DNA of 38,801 nt from Candidatus Binatia bacterium (GCA_022824205.1 JAJEAI010000016.1:1-38801); one strand, 5' to 3'. Shown: positions 1 to 9,100, counted from the stretch's first letter. A program made the numbers and translations. The notes: a model not told the origin generated them from the sequence alone.

Positions 1-72
1 CCCGGGGTGACGTAACGCAGCCGACGGCGAAAAAGACCAGCAGATTATGCCACTTATTTGCGGGACGCGACA

Positions 73-1329
73 CTAGATCACCCCATCGTTCTCCAGCCGC
101 GCCAACTCCCCTGCATCCAGCCCGAGTTCCTCGTAGACCTCGCCATTGTGCTCGCCGATGAGCGGCGCCCGCCGGTTGATCCGGCACGGAAATTCCGAAA
201 AACGGGCGAACCCGCCGGGATACGTGATGGAGCGTTTCAGCTCGGGATGCTCCACCTCCTGCCAGAACTCACGGGCCGCGAGCTGCGGGTCCCCCAGCAG
301 CTCCTGGGCGGTGGACACGGGGTAGCCCAGCATGCCGCGGCCGGTGACGGCCTCGAAGAACTCCCGTTTGGTGACCCCGGTGAAGAACTCGGCAATGGGG
401 GCTTCCATGACGTCGATCTCTTCCTGGGTCACGCGCTCGATGTTGAACGTGCGCCAGTCCCTTTCCAGCAGGAAAGCGGGCGCCTCCCCTTTCTCGGCCA
501 TCCAGTCCACCAGTGCCTGGTTGGTCTTGCGGCCGGCCTCGCCGCCGTAAATGATGAAGTTCAGGTAGCCGTCCTTGCACGGCCAGAAGACCCGCATCTT
601 GGCGCCGGTGATGGTGCGGCCGGTCATGAACGAGCCTGCGCGCTTCTCCACGGAGCGGTTGAGGTCCCAGAAGGTGTGGGCATGGGAGAAGCCCCAGAGC
701 ATGCACGCCTGGGCGGACACGTCCACGTGCTCGCCGCGACCGGTACGCCTCCGCTGGGTGTGGGCCACCAGCGCCGCCATGGCGGCGTAGGAGCCGGTCC
801 ACTGGTAGGACTGGGGAAAGGTCACCCGGAGCGGCGGCTTGCCGGGATCGCCGGTGAGCGACATACAGCCGCTCATGGCCATGATCTCGATGTCCGTGGC
901 GCGGTAGCGGCTGTAGGGACCCGTCTGGCCGAATGGGGTGATGGAGACCTGGACCAGCCTGGAGTTGACGGACCGGAGGACGTCGTGGGCGAGACCGATG
1001 TCTTCCAGGTAGCCCGGCCGGAACGTCTCCAGAACGAAGTCCGCCTTCTCCACGAGACGCTGGAACAGCTCCCGGCCCTCGGTCGCCTCCAGGTTCAGCG
1101 TGACCCCGCGCTTGTTGTTGTTGAAGGCGAACCAGTAGAGGCTCTTCTCGGGGTCGCGCTCGCCGTCGAGGTACGGCCCGATGCGCCGGGCCGCGTCGCC
1201 GCCCGGACGCTCCACCTTGATCACGTCCGCGCCGAGATCGCCCAGGGTCTTGCCGCAGAGGAAGCCGAGTTCGTCCGTCAAATCCAGGATACGGTAAGGG
1301 GCCAGGGGGCCTTGTTCACTCAGAGTCAT
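73..1329 (-). CDS. CaiB/BaiF family (class III) CoA-transferase
   Basis: Predicted 418-aa cytoplasmic enzyme that moves CoA between acyl-CoA and a free carboxylic acid. The sequence shows the family pattern: an N-terminal Rossmann-type stretch (GADVIKVERPGGD, residues 33-45), the NNKRG segment at 70-74 that contacts CoA in this family, a candidate catalytic aspartate D146 in the ATDIE motif, and the GDPGKPP loop at 160-166. Full length is normal for the family (about 400 aa). It is the last gene of the minus-strand group, separated from the lipoprotein gene by a palindromic repeat, so it may have its own transcript. The Shine-Dalgarno before ATG 1329 is weak. The substrate cannot be read from the sequence; no pathway partner is adjacent. 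Confidence 0.9.
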   Translation of the reverse strand: MTLSEQGPLAPYRILDLTDELGFLCGKTLGDLGADVIKVERPGGDAARRIGPYLDGERDPEKSLYWFAFNNNKRGVTLNLEATEGRELFQRLVEKADFVLETFRPGYLEDIGLAHDVLRSVNSRLVQVSITPFGQTGPYSRYRATDIEIMAMSGCMSLTGDPGKPPLRVTFPQSYQWTGSYAAMAALVAHTQRRRTGRGEHVDVSAQACMLWGFSHAHTFWDLNRSVEKRAGSFMTGRTITGAKMRVFWPCKDGYLNFIIYGGEAGRKTNQALVDWMAEKGEAPAFLLERDWRTFNIERVTQEEIDVMEAPIAEFFTGVTKREFFEAVTGRGMLGYPVSTAQELLGDPQLAAREFWQEVEHPELKRSITYPGGFARFSEFPCRINRRAPLIGEHNGEVYEELGLDAGELARLENDGVI

Positions 1330-1365
1330 AGATCAACCACGGTCCTGTGTCCGCTTCACCTCCAC

Positions 1366-1483
1366 GTCATTCCCGCGGAAGCATGCCCTCGACGCCGATC
1401 GGGGGCGGGAATCCAGGGGTGGAGCGGGTGTACGCCTCGATCGCCCCGCCCTACCCCTGGATTCCCGCTTCCGCGGGAATGAC
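1366..1483. repeat. Palindromic intergenic repeat containing an ATTCCC-N8-GGGAAT core
   Basis: The outer arms 1366-1382 and 1467-1483 are a perfect 17-bp inverted repeat. Nested inside, 1405-1420 and 1453-1468 form a perfect 16-bp inverted repeat, so the whole element can fold into a long hairpin. The right end (1461-1480) has the exact form ATTCCC-N8-GGGAAT, the consensus I know from the neisserial dRS3 repeat. The left end carries the same motif interrupted by about 22 extra bases. Another copy starts at 38736 and a decayed half-copy lies near 6452. The element sits between two minus-strand genes and could also act as a transcription barrier. Confidence 0.85.
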
Positions 1484-1501
1484 GGAGAAAGCACGGGAAA
1501 G

Positions 1502-1897
1502 TCAGTATTCCATGTAGTTCGACACGCGCCAACCCTCATCCTCCCGGCGCACGCGGATCATGAGCTTGCGCGTGAACTCGCCGCCTCCGTCGGGGCGGAT
1601 CGTGAGCTCGTAGACGAAGGCCGTGCGTCCGCCGGACTCGCGCTGTTGCAACAGCTTGTAGTAGATCCGGGGCTTCCGCGTGCTCATGTCGATGGCCTGA
1701 CCCGACGTGAGCCGAAGCTCTTCGTCGATCTTGCTCCGCGCCAGGCCGGCCGTGAACTCCCTGGCCCTGGCGAGGTCGATCTGGACGTAGTGCGAGTCCA
1801 GGAACGCCTCGGCGGCGCCCTGGGGCGTGGTGTCGCCCTCCCCCTGGCAGCCCGCCAGCGCCAGCAACACCAGGCACAAAACGCCGCGCCGGTTCAC
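1502..1897 (-). CDS. Small lipoprotein with NTF2-like (DUF4878-like) domain, internal GTG start
   Basis: Read from GTG 1897 this is a 131-aa protein with a clear lipoprotein signal: NRR, a hydrophobic stretch, then lipobox LAGC with C17 as the lipidated residue. The remainder (TPQGAAEAFLDSHY at the start, then beta-rich repeats ending in GWRVSNYMEY) resembles small NTF2-like DUF4878 lipoproteins; that family call is tentative. As sequenced it has no separate upstream stop: the alpha/beta hydrolase frame runs straight into it. A run of G residues lies just upstream of the GTG and could serve as ribosome-binding site. If one G of the seven at 1907-1913 is surplus, the hydrolase ends at a TGA overlapping this GTG (GTGA), the usual translational-coupling arrangement. 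An internal lipobox makes little sense inside a cytosolic enzyme, which favours a separate protein. Confidence 0.7.
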   Translation of the reverse strand: MNRRGVLCLVLLALAGCQGEGDTTPQGAAEAFLDSHYVQIDLARAREFTAGLARSKIDEELRLTSGQAIDMSTRKPRIYYKLLQQRESGGRTAFVYELTIRPDGGGEFTRKLMIRVRREDEGWRVSNYMEY

Positions 1898-2656
1898 CTC
1901 GCGGGGCCCCCCCAAGTGGCGCAGGACCCACGCCTCGGTCCGGCGCAGGGCTTCGTCGCGCCCTTCAAGCCCGGTGAAGCGGTGGTCGGCGCCGGGAAGG
2001 ATGCACAGCTCCTTCTCCACGGACAGCGCCGCGTGGAGCGCATGCGCGTGCGCCACCGGGACGGTGGCGTCGGCGTCGCCGTGGATCACCAGCGCGGGAC
2101 ACGTGATCCGCGCCACGGCCGCGGCCACGTCGATGGTCAGCGCCTCTTCCAGAAAACTCGCGTTGAGCCGGCGGCCGTCGAACTCGATGAAGCCTCGGGC
2201 GCGCCAGCGCGTGCAGGCTTCCGGCGTATAGTCCCGCTCGATGAGCTCCCGTGGATCGAACGGCGCGGCCAGGGTCACGAGCGCCGCCACGCCATCCGCC
2301 GCCCCGGCGTACATCAGCGCCGTGGTGCCGCCCATGCTGGACCCGACGAGGGCGACCCACCCCACCCCGCGGTCCTTCAGCAACCCATGGGCGGCGGCGA
2401 GATCGTCCACCTGCCGGGTGCAGGTGATGGACTCGAAGTCTCCGGTGGACGCGCCCGCTCCGGTGAAGTCGAAGCGCAGCACCGCGTAGCCGGCCCGGCT
2501 CAGGGTCTCACTCAGATGAACCAGTTTGAGGCTTTCCTTGCTGGACTCCATGCCGTGGCACAGCAGCACGCCGCCGCCGGCCTTCCCGGCCGGACGATGG
2601 AGCACCCCCGCCAACCGCTCTCCCTTGCCGTTCGTGAACGTGAGGTGTTCTTCCAT
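1502..2656 (-). CDS. Alpha/beta hydrolase, in-frame with the downstream lipoprotein as sequenced
   Basis: From ATG 2656 about 252 residues form a serine alpha/beta hydrolase: oxyanion-region HG at 34-35, nucleophile elbow GSSMG with S107, acidic residue D196 in GDADATVP, and catalytic H225 in GADHRF. This is the usual family length. The reading frame then continues without a stop through HLGGPRE into the lipoprotein sequence, giving 384 aa in total. A +/-1 error or slippage at the G7 tract (1907-1913) would end the hydrolase at ...GGPAR followed by TGA. The likely product is an esterase or acyl-hydrolase of unknown substrate. It lies 155 bp downstream of lspA on the same strand. The hydrolase call is firm; the fused C-terminus is doubtful. 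Confidence 0.8.
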   Translation of the reverse strand: MEEHLTFTNGKGERLAGVLHRPAGKAGGGVLLCHGMESSKESLKLVHLSETLSRAGYAVLRFDFTGAGASTGDFESITCTRQVDDLAAAHGLLKDRGVGWVALVGSSMGGTTALMYAGAADGVAALVTLAAPFDPRELIERDYTPEACTRWRARGFIEFDGRRLNASFLEEALTIDVAAAVARITCPALVIHGDADATVPVAHAHALHAALSVEKELCILPGADHRFTGLEGRDEALRRTEAWVLRHLGGPREVNRRGVLCLVLLALAGCQGEGDTTPQGAAEAFLDSHYVQIDLARAREFTAGLARSKIDEELRLTSGQAIDMSTRKPRIYYKLLQQRESGGRTAFVYELTIRPDGGGEFTRKLMIRVRREDEGWRVSNYMEY

Positions 2657-2811
2657 GAGCCAGTCCGCGCCTCTTCCCAACCTTTCGCGATACCGCGTCC
2701 TTCGACTTCGTGCCGCTTGCGCTCCACTCGTCTCGCGTCCCGCGATTCCCGACATGGGTTGCGCTGGGTTCTTCCGCCAGGAAATGACCGGACGCGAAAA
2801 CCGCTTCAGAG

Positions 2812-3327
2812 TCACGTGCCCTGACGCGGCGCGAACGGATCCCGGCCCTTGGTTCGCATGAGGCACCACAGGCACAGCACCGCGCCCACGGTGATGAAGC
2901 TGTCCGCGACATTGAACGCGGGCCAGTGGTAGCCGTTCCAATACACGTCCAGGAAGTCGATCACCTCGCCATGGAAGACGCGGTCGATGAGGTTGCCCAG
3001 CGCCCCCGCCAGGATGAACGTGAGCGACAGGATGAGCCCGGTGTCGGTATCCGCGAGCCTGCGCAGCAAATGAACGATGAAGCCGACGGCCGCCAGCGAG
3101 AACACGATCAGGACGTAGGAGCCCACTGCCCGACGCTCGCCCGCCAGCAACCCGAACGCGGCGCCCGTATTGCGCGCATGGGTCAGGTCGAACCAGCCCT
3201 CGATGACCGGCATGGAACGATGCAGCGGAATCGCGCGGTCCACGATCAGCTTGGTGCCCTGGTCGAGCAGGAGGATGGCGGCCAGCAGCAGGATTACGCG
3301 TGCGCGTTTTCGGCCCGCAGTAAAGAT
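2812..3327 (-). CDS. lspA: Lipoprotein signal peptidase (signal peptidase II)
   Basis: Inner-membrane aspartyl protease that removes the signal peptide of prolipoproteins after lipidation. Read from ATC 3327 it has 171 aa, normal for LspA. Family motifs are all present: LDQGTK near residues 21-26, ARNTGAAFG at 51-59, GNLIDR with catalytic D115, and FNVADS with catalytic D142. Four hydrophobic segments fit the known topology. It overlaps the end of ileS by 34 bp, a classic proteobacterial gene order. No ATG, GTG or TTG lies near the expected start. A perfect GGAGGT (3339-3334) sits 6 nt before an ATC. The nearest canonical in-frame start is GTG 3414, which would add 29 Arg-rich residues inside ileS. 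CTG 3291 is a third option without a good ribosome site. Confidence 0.93.
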   Translation of the reverse strand: MFTAGRKRARVILLLAAILLLDQGTKLIVDRAIPLHRSMPVIEGWFDLTHARNTGAAFGLLAGERRAVGSYVLIVFSLAAVGFIVHLLRRLADTDTGLILSLTFILAGALGNLIDRVFHGEVIDFLDVYWNGYHWPAFNVADSFITVGAVLCLWCLMRTKGRDPFAPRQGT

Positions 3328-6206
3328 CGCAACACCTCCGCGCAGCGCGGACAGACGCCCGGATGGGCCGCGTTGTCGCCCACGCCCACATGATATTTCC
3401 AGCAGCGCTCGCACTTGGCCCCGTCCGCGGGGTACACCGCGATGGCCCCGCCCAGGAGCGCGCTCGCATAACCCGTGCCCTGCTCCGCCGCCGGCAGCCC
3501 GTCTCCGTTGCCGGCCTCCGCGCCGGGCTCGGCCTTGGGGTCCGGGTAGGCGAGGTCCGCTGGCGCGCCGCTCGGCAGCACCGAGACCTGCGATACGATG
3601 AAGACGTCCTCCCAGGGCATGACCGCGCTGCCGCGCAACAGTTCCTGGATGCCCGGCGCCTTCTCGTAGGCGTCCGGGTAGAGCGCCACCCGCGCGTCCA
3701 GGGAATGGCCGATGGCGCCGCACTGGCGCGCCACCTCCAGGGCCTTCAGCACCTCGCCCCGCAGGTCCAGCCGCAGCTCCCACTCCGCCGCCACCGCCGC
3801 GTCCCGCAACCCCTCGTCGGGTTCCGGGATGGGCGAGAGCAGCACGCTGTCGGGGCTCGCCGCGGTGCGCGGCGCATGTTCCCAGATCTCCTCCGCGGTG
3901 AACGACAGCACCGGCGCCATCAAGTGCACCAGGGTCTGCAGGATGCCGTGGAGAGCGGTCTGGGCCGACCGGCGGGCGGCGGAGTCGCGCCCCTCGCAGT
4001 AGAGCCGGTCCTTGACGATGTCGAGGTAGAGCGCGCTCAGGTCCACGCTGCAGTAGTTGTTGAGCGCGTGGTAGACGAAGTGGAACTCGTACTTGTCGAA
4101 GGCGTCCAGGCACCGTCCCAGCAAGCGCCGGTTGCGGTCGAGAATCCAGCGGTCCAAGGGCTCCAGGGCGTCCGCGCTCACGGCGTCGCGCGCGGGATCG
4201 AAGTCGTGGAGGTTGCCGATGAGGAACCGGGCGGTGTTGCGCAGCCGCCGGTACGATTCCACCAGACGGTTCAGGATCTCGTTGGAGATGCGCACGTCGT
4301 CGCGGTAGTCCTCGGCCGCCACCCACAGCCGGATGATGTCGGCGCCGAACTTCTTGATGATCTCCTGGGGCGCGGTGACGTTGCCCATGGACTTGGACAT
4401 CTTGTGGCCCTTGCCGTCGAGCACGAAGCCGTGGGTCAGGACGCCCTCGTAGGGCGCCCGGCCGCGGGTCCCCACCGAGGTCAAAAGCGAGGTGTGGAAC
4501 CAGCCCCGGTGCTGGTCGCTGCCTTCGAGGTAAAGGTCGGCGCGGCCGCCCAGCTCCGGGTGGCGTTCCACCACCGCGGCGTGGCTCACGCCCGAGTCGA
4601 ACCATACATCCAGGATGTCCTCTTCCTTCGAGAACCGGGTGGAGCCGCAGGCCTGGCACGAAGTGTCCGCGGGCACCAGCTCTTCCAGCGGACGCGCGAA
4701 CCAGGCGTCGGACCCTTCCTCCTCGAACAGTCGCGCCACGTGCTCGCACAGCGCCTCGCTCAGGTACATTTCGCCGCAGTCCTTGCAGTAGAGCACGGGG
4801 ATGGGGACGCCCCAGGAGCGCTGGCGCGAGATGCACCAGTCGGGACGGTTGGCCATCATGCCGGTGATACGGTCCTGTCCCCAGGGCGGGATCCATTGCA
4901 CCTGCTCGATGGCGTCCAGGGAACCTTGCCGCAGACCCGTATGCGCCATGGAGATGAACCACTGCTCGGTGGCGCGGAACAGCACCGGCTGCTTGCAGCG
5001 CCAGCAGTGGGGGTAGCTGTGGCTGAAGTCCCGGGCCTTGAGCAGCTTGCCCGCCTCGCTCAGCCTGTCAACGATGGCGGGGTTGGCGTCGAAGACCATC
5101 CGGCCCGCGAACTCCTCCGCGTCCGCGGTGAAGCGCCCGGCGCCGTCCACCGGCGCGTAGGCGTCGAGGCCGTAGCGCTGGCCGGCCTCGAAGTCCTCGT
5201 GCCCGTGACCCGGCGCCACGTGGACGCAGCCGGTGCCCTGATCCGCGGTGACGAAGTCGCCGAGGATCACCGCCACGTCCCGGTCGAGCCACGCGTGCGC
5301 GCACACGACGCCCTCCAACTCGGCCCCGGACCAGGACCCCTCCAGCGTCTCGAACTCGCCGGCACCGTAGCCGAAGACCTCCATCAGCGGGGACAACAGC
5401 TCCTCCGCCACCACCAGAACGCCCGCGGGCGTGCGCACGCGCCGGTAACGCATCTCCGGGTGCAGCGCGATGGCCTGGTTGGCCGGCAGCGTCCACGGCG
5501 TGGTGGTCCAGATGACGAAGGCGCAGTCTTCATCCGGGAGCTTGCCCTTGGCGTCCTTCACCGGGAACTTCACGTACACCGAGGGGGTCACCTGGTCCTG
5601 GTACTCGACCTCGGCTTCGGCCAGGGCGGTGGCGCAGGATGCGCACCAGTACACGGGCTTCTTGCTCCGGTACATGGCGCCGCTGGCCATGAACTTGCCC
5701 AGCTCGCGCACCTCGGTGGCCTCGTAGGAATGGTCGATGGTGCGGTAGGGCTCGGCCCAGCGGCCCAGCACTCCCAGGCGCTTGAACTCTTCCCGCTGCA
5801 CGCCGATGAACTTCTCCGCGTGTTCCCGGCACAGCCTGCGCACCTCCACCTTGCTGAGGGCGTTCTTCTTGGCGCGCCCCAGGTTCTTCTCCACTTGCAG
5901 CTCGATGGGAAGGCCGTGACAGTCCCAGCCCGGGATGTAGGGCGCGCAGAAGCCGCGCATGCTCTTGTACTTGACGATGATGTCCTTCAGGACCTTGTTG
6001 AGCGCGTGTCCGATGTGAATGCGCTCGTTGGCGTACGGCGGACCGTCATGGAGGATGAACCGGGGGCGGCCGCGATTGGCCTCCACCATCTTCTCGTGGA
6101 TGGCTCCACGCTCCCACTGCTCCACCCGCGCGGGCTCCTTCTGGGGCAGGTTGCCGCGCATGGGAAACGCGGTCTTGGGGAGGTTGAGCGTTTCTTTGTA
6201 GTCCAT
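3294..6206 (-). CDS. ileS: Isoleucyl-tRNA synthetase
   Basis: Class Ia aminoacyl-tRNA synthetase charging tRNA-Ile, cytoplasmic. The 970-aa length is close to bacterial IleS (about 940). The HIGH signature is at residues 64-67, KMSKS at 602-606, and a C-terminal zinc finger has C932, C935, C952 and C955, the bacterial-type arrangement. The editing (CP1) domain occupies the middle, with the [11 protein letters not shown] motif. ATG 6206 has a GAGG three bases upstream and gives the usual [20 protein letters not shown] start. It is the first gene of the minus-strand ileS-lspA unit. No T-box leader was recognised in the 346-bp upstream gap. Confidence 0.98.
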   Translation of the reverse strand: MDYKETLNLPKTAFPMRGNLPQKEPARVEQWERGAIHEKMVEANRGRPRFILHDGPPYANERIHIGHALNKVLKDIIVKYKSMRGFCAPYIPGWDCHGLPIELQVEKNLGRAKKNALSKVEVRRLCREHAEKFIGVQREEFKRLGVLGRWAEPYRTIDHSYEATEVRELGKFMASGAMYRSKKPVYWCASCATALAEAEVEYQDQVTPSVYVKFPVKDAKGKLPDEDCAFVIWTTTPWTLPANQAIALHPEMRYRRVRTPAGVLVVAEELLSPLMEVFGYGAGEFETLEGSWSGAELEGVVCAHAWLDRDVAVILGDFVTADQGTGCVHVAPGHGHEDFEAGQRYGLDAYAPVDGAGRFTADAEEFAGRMVFDANPAIVDRLSEAGKLLKARDFSHSYPHCWRCKQPVLFRATEQWFISMAHTGLRQGSLDAIEQVQWIPPWGQDRITGMMANRPDWCISRQRSWGVPIPVLYCKDCGEMYLSEALCEHVARLFEEEGSDAWFARPLEELVPADTSCQACGSTRFSKEEDILDVWFDSGVSHAAVVERHPELGGRADLYLEGSDQHRGWFHTSLLTSVGTRGRAPYEGVLTHGFVLDGKGHKMSKSMGNVTAPQEIIKKFGADIIRLWVAAEDYRDDVRISNEILNRLVESYRRLRNTARFLIGNLHDFDPARDAVSADALEPLDRWILDRNRRLLGRCLDAFDKYEFHFVYHALNNYCSVDLSALYLDIVKDRLYCEGRDSAARRSAQTALHGILQTLVHLMAPVLSFTAEEIWEHAPRTAASPDSVLLSPIPEPDEGLRDAAVAAEWELRLDLRGEVLKALEVARQCGAIGHSLDARVALYPDAYEKAPGIQELLRGSAVMPWEDVFIVSQVSVLPSGAPADLAYPDPKAEPGAEAGNGDGLPAAEQGTGYASALLGGAIAVYPADGAKCERCWKYHVGVGDNAAHPGVCPRCAEVLRSLLRAENAHA
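3334..3339 (-). promoter_or_regulatory. Perfect Shine-Dalgarno GGAGGT for lspA inside ileS
   Basis: The minus strand reads GGAGGT here, followed by six bases and then ATC (3327-3325) in the lspA frame. It is the only strong ribosome-binding site near the expected LspA N-terminus and is the reason for choosing the unusual ATC start. Confidence 0.6.
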
Positions 6207-6552
6207 GAACCTCGTCCCTCACTTGCCGGCAAGCGACTTCCGGAACGTCGAGTTGACCATGCGGGGAAATTCGGGCCTCTAATCGGGAGCCGCCCGTGAG
6301 CCGTCGACTCGAGCCTCGGATCGGGCCGAGCAGGTTGGAGAGACTTGTAACACAAAGCCACTTCGTATGGTACAGGCGGACCCGTGCCGGCTGGATTCAC
6401 GCGCGGCCTTGTGCTATGAAACCGGCAATCCCGATGGGCTTTCCGCTCGTTGTCATTCCCGCTGAAAAAAGCGTTCCGCCTTACCGTTCAGCCGTGTGAT
6501 CGACAAATCCCGCGACGGGGGCAGGTTCGGCATTTCGAGGAGGCACATCTCC
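6207..6552. other. Divergent intergenic region between ileS and the aldolase gene
   Basis: This 346-bp gap separates the minus-strand ileS from a plus-strand operon and should hold promoters for both. I found no convincing sigma70 pair on either strand and no T-box consensus. It contains a degenerate half-copy of the palindromic repeat near 6452-6478. The plus-strand end carries GAGGAGG at 6537-6543, the ribosome site of the next gene. A longer aldolase start at 6496 is possible but has no comparable ribosome site. Confidence 0.6.
6452..6478. repeat. Decayed half-copy of the ATTCCC palindromic repeat
   Basis: The bases starting GTCATTCCCGC at 6452 match the first 11 bases of the outer arm of the element at 1366-1483. 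They are followed by a short A-rich stretch and an imperfect GCG-TTCC return arm instead of GGGAAT. It looks like a degenerate or partial copy. Confidence 0.4.
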
Positions 6553-7317
6553 ATGGCCAAGAAGCAGCCAGGCAAGGCAAGCACGCGCCAGATCGGACAA
6601 CTCAAGAAAACGGTGGCGCTGGCCACGCGCATCCTCTTCCACCAGGGACTCGCCGACTACCACGGCCACGTGAGCGCGCGCATTCCCGGCACCGACCGGC
6701 TGCTCATCAAGCCGGTGCTCGCACCCCTGGGGTCGATCCGCGCCAAGGACATCATGGAAGTGGACATCGACGACTACATGGAGAACTGCGAGGCCAACTG
6801 GGCCAGGGCCGGCAACCAGAAGGCGGTCATCGATCTCAAGATCCCGCCCCGGGAAACCATGATCCACGCGGCCATCCTGAAAGCGCGGCCGGACGTCAAC
6901 TCGGTGGTGCACACGCACCAGCCCCTGGCCACGGCCTTCGCCATCGCCGGCGTGCCCATCCGACCCATCTACAACCAGGCCTCGGCGTTCGCCCCGGAAA
7001 CGCCCATCTTCCACAGCCCCCGGCTCATCTACACGCTCCAGGACGGCGCCGAGCTGGTGGCCACGCTGGACGACCGCATGGCCGTGCTCATGCAGGGTCA
7101 CGGCATGACCACGGTGGGCGACTGCGTGGAAGAGGCCACGAGCCACGCCGTCTACCTGGAGCGCACCGCCTACATGCAGTGGGTGGCCAGCAGCATCGGC
7201 GAGGCTCCCTCCATGCCCGGAAGGAACATCGCCATCATGGGCGCCACCAATCGCGGGCGCGCGCATCACGCCTTTGCCTATTTCTCCGGCCTGCTGCCGG
7301 ACGACATGAAGGATTAG
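6553..7317 (+). CDS. Class II aldolase/adducin family protein
   Basis: 254-aa cytoplasmic metal-dependent aldolase-like enzyme (fuculose-1-phosphate aldolase / ribulose-phosphate epimerase superfamily). The family pattern is visible: YHGHVSAR at 36-43, the acidic E101 in PPRETMIHAA, zinc ligands H120 and H122 in HTHQP, and a third histidine H183 in QGHGMTTVG. ATG 6553 was preferred because GAGGAGG lies 9 nt upstream. The gene ends 41 bp before the UbiD-like gene on the same strand, so the two are probably co-transcribed. Such pairs are often annotated in aromatic or hydroxy-acid catabolism, where the class II aldolase member can act as a decarboxylase or dehydratase. The actual substrate is unknown. 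Confidence 0.88.
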   Translation: MAKKQPGKASTRQIGQLKKTVALATRILFHQGLADYHGHVSARIPGTDRLLIKPVLAPLGSIRAKDIMEVDIDDYMENCEANWARAGNQKAVIDLKIPPRETMIHAAILKARPDVNSVVHTHQPLATAFAIAGVPIRPIYNQASAFAPETPIFHSPRLIYTLQDGAELVATLDDRMAVLMQGHGMTTVGDCVEEATSHAVYLERTAYMQWVASSIGEAPSMPGRNIAIMGATNRGRAHHAFAYFSGLLPDDMKD

Positions 7318-7358
7318 CGGAAACAACCCCGAACACCCCACGACAAGGAAGGTGAAGC

Positions 7359-8930
7359 ATGGCCGAAGCCGACAGCGCCGGGTCCACCGGGACCGGCGGC
7401 CCGATTCAAGACATCCGTGAATGGCTCGATCGCGCCGAAGGGATCAACGAACTGATCCAGATCGACAAGCCCGTGGACCGCGACGAGGAGATGAGCGCCA
7501 TCACCTACCTGGTGGCCAAGCAGAAGCCCTCGCCCGCCATCCTGTTCGAAAACCCCAAGGGGTTCGAGGACAGTCCCATCGGCGCGCGCATGCTGTGGAA
7601 CATCCTGGGGCCGAGCCCCAAGCGCATCGCCCTCACCATCGAGGAGCCGCCCGAGACGCCGACGCTGGAGCTGATCCGCCGGTTGAAGGAAAAGATGAAG
7701 GACCGCATCCCGCCGCGAGAGGTGCCGGCGGCCCAGGCACCGGTGTTCGAGAACACCCTCGCCGGCGACGACATCGACCTGGAGCAGCTCCCCATCCCGC
7801 GCCACTGGCCGCTCGACGGCGGTCGCTACGCGGGCACGGCGGACGCGGTGTTCACGCGCGACCCGGACTCCGGCTACCTGAACATCGGCACCTACAGGAT
7901 GATGCTCCAGGGCAAGAACGAGGTGGGGCTGTACCTGTCGCCGGGCAAGGACGCGCGGCTGCACATCACCCGATCCTGGGAGAAGGGCGAGCCCGTGGCC
8001 GTGGCCGCCGCCTGGGGCATCGACCCGCTGTTCATGCTGGTGGGCTCCCAGACGTTCCCCAAGAACGTGTCCGAGTACGAGTTCGCCGGCGGCATCAAGG
8101 GCCAGGCCATCCCGGTGGTGCGCGCCGAGACCAGCGACCTCTTGCTGCCGGCCAACGCCGAACTGGTGATCGAGGGCGTCATCCGCCCCAATTCCGTGAG
8201 AACCGAGGGGCCGTTCGGCGAGTTTCCGGGCTACTACGGCCGGCCGGAGGCGGGTTGCCCGCTGGTGGAGGTGACGCGCGTCCACCATCGCACCCACCCG
8301 GTACTCACCAACGCCATCATGGCGGACTACCCGTCGTGCGAACAGAGCGGCTTCTTCGCCGTCATCCGCTCGGCGCGCATCTGGGACGACCTCGACAAGC
8401 TCGGGATCCCGGGCGTGCAGGGCGTCTACGCCCACCCGGCAGGCGCCGGCGGCTTCGGCATGACGGTCATCAGCCTGGAGCAGCGCTACGCCGGCCACGC
8501 GGCCCAGTGCCTCGCGCTGGCGGCGCAGGTGCCCGGCGGGGCCTACTACACGAAGTGGATCATCGCCGTGGACGAGGACATCGACCCCACGGACATGGAC
8601 CAGGTGATCTGGGCCATGAGCAGCCGCTGCAATCCCATCGAGGACATCGACGTGCTGCGCAACACCTGGAGCACGTGGCTGGACCCGACCCAGAACCCGC
8701 CGGAGGAGCGGCCCTACGGCTCCAAGGCGCTCATCAACGCGTGCAAGGAACACCGCTACCTGCCGGTCTTCTCCAAGCGCACGACCCTGCGCCGGGAGAT
8801 GTACGACCAGGTGGCGGAGCGCTGGAAGGAACTGGGCCTGCGGGGCACCATTCCCACGGTGCGCGCCTTCGAGGAAGAAAAGAAGGTGGTGTACCACGAG
8901 CAGGGCGGATTCGAGCCGGGAAAGAAGTAG
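7359..8930 (+). CDS. UbiD family (prenylated-FMN dependent) decarboxylase
   Basis: 523-aa member of the UbiD family, which reversibly decarboxylates aromatic or alpha,beta-unsaturated acids using prenylated FMN. The catalytic Arg-Glu-Glu set appears intact: R180 in GTYRMM, and E283 and E288 in the EGPFGEFPGYYG block that is diagnostic for the family. Length is normal. ATG 7359 follows AAGGAAGGTG. It lies 41 bp after the class II aldolase gene, suggesting one transcription unit for degradation of an (aryl) carboxylic acid. No UbiX flavin prenyltransferase, needed to make the cofactor, is in the window. Substrate unknown; the true ubiquinone-pathway UbiD role is not implied. Confidence 0.92.
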   Translation: MAEADSAGSTGTGGPIQDIREWLDRAEGINELIQIDKPVDRDEEMSAITYLVAKQKPSPAILFENPKGFEDSPIGARMLWNILGPSPKRIALTIEEPPETPTLELIRRLKEKMKDRIPPREVPAAQAPVFENTLAGDDIDLEQLPIPRHWPLDGGRYAGTADAVFTRDPDSGYLNIGTYRMMLQGKNEVGLYLSPGKDARLHITRSWEKGEPVAVAAAWGIDPLFMLVGSQTFPKNVSEYEFAGGIKGQAIPVVRAETSDLLLPANAELVIEGVIRPNSVRTEGPFGEFPGYYGRPEAGCPLVEVTRVHHRTHPVLTNAIMADYPSCEQSGFFAVIRSARIWDDLDKLGIPGVQGVYAHPAGAGGFGMTVISLEQRYAGHAAQCLALAAQVPGGAYYTKWIIAVDEDIDPTDMDQVIWAMSSRCNPIEDIDVLRNTWSTWLDPTQNPPEERPYGSKALINACKEHRYLPVFSKRTTLRREMYDQVAERWKELGLRGTIPTVRAFEEEKKVVYHEQGGFEPGKK

Positions 8931-8957
8931 CGGCCGCGCGGCTGTACGGCAACACGA

Positions 8958-8984
8958 CCCGGCAACGGGAGCTTGTTGCTCGGG
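8958..8984 (+). terminator. Possible terminator hairpin after the UbiD-like gene
   Basis: CCCGGCAAC (8958-8966) can pair with GTTGCTCGGG (8975-8984) with one bulged base and an 8-nt loop. It lies 28 bp after the stop codon. There is no U-tract, so intrinsic termination is uncertain. Confidence 0.3.
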
Positions 8985-9100
8985 GCACGGTGCTGTGATA
9001 TTGTGTGCTCGAATTTTGATTTTAGCCGATCAGTTGACAGCGGCAATCACGTCGCCAGGGTGCAAGGAACAGGGTCATCGGACCCACGAATAGGTGTCGG

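Noticed and set aside
58-1482. Long plus-strand ORF opposite the CoA-transferase gene
   Set aside because: It is antisense to a clear CaiB/BaiF protein, has no family-like motif and runs into the repeat; high GC gives many such shadow frames.
3363-6299. 978-codon plus-strand ORF antisense to ileS
   Set aside because: It mirrors the ileS codons, has His/Val/Gly-rich composition typical of antisense frames and no domain.
6207-6552. T-box riboswitch upstream of ileS
   Set aside because: No T-box consensus or terminator/antiterminator arrangement was found in the leader.
8995-9040. Promoter before the STAS gene (AT-rich patch with TTGACA-like bases)
   Set aside because: TTGACA near 9033 has no -10 box at 16-18 bp, and other pairs match poorly.
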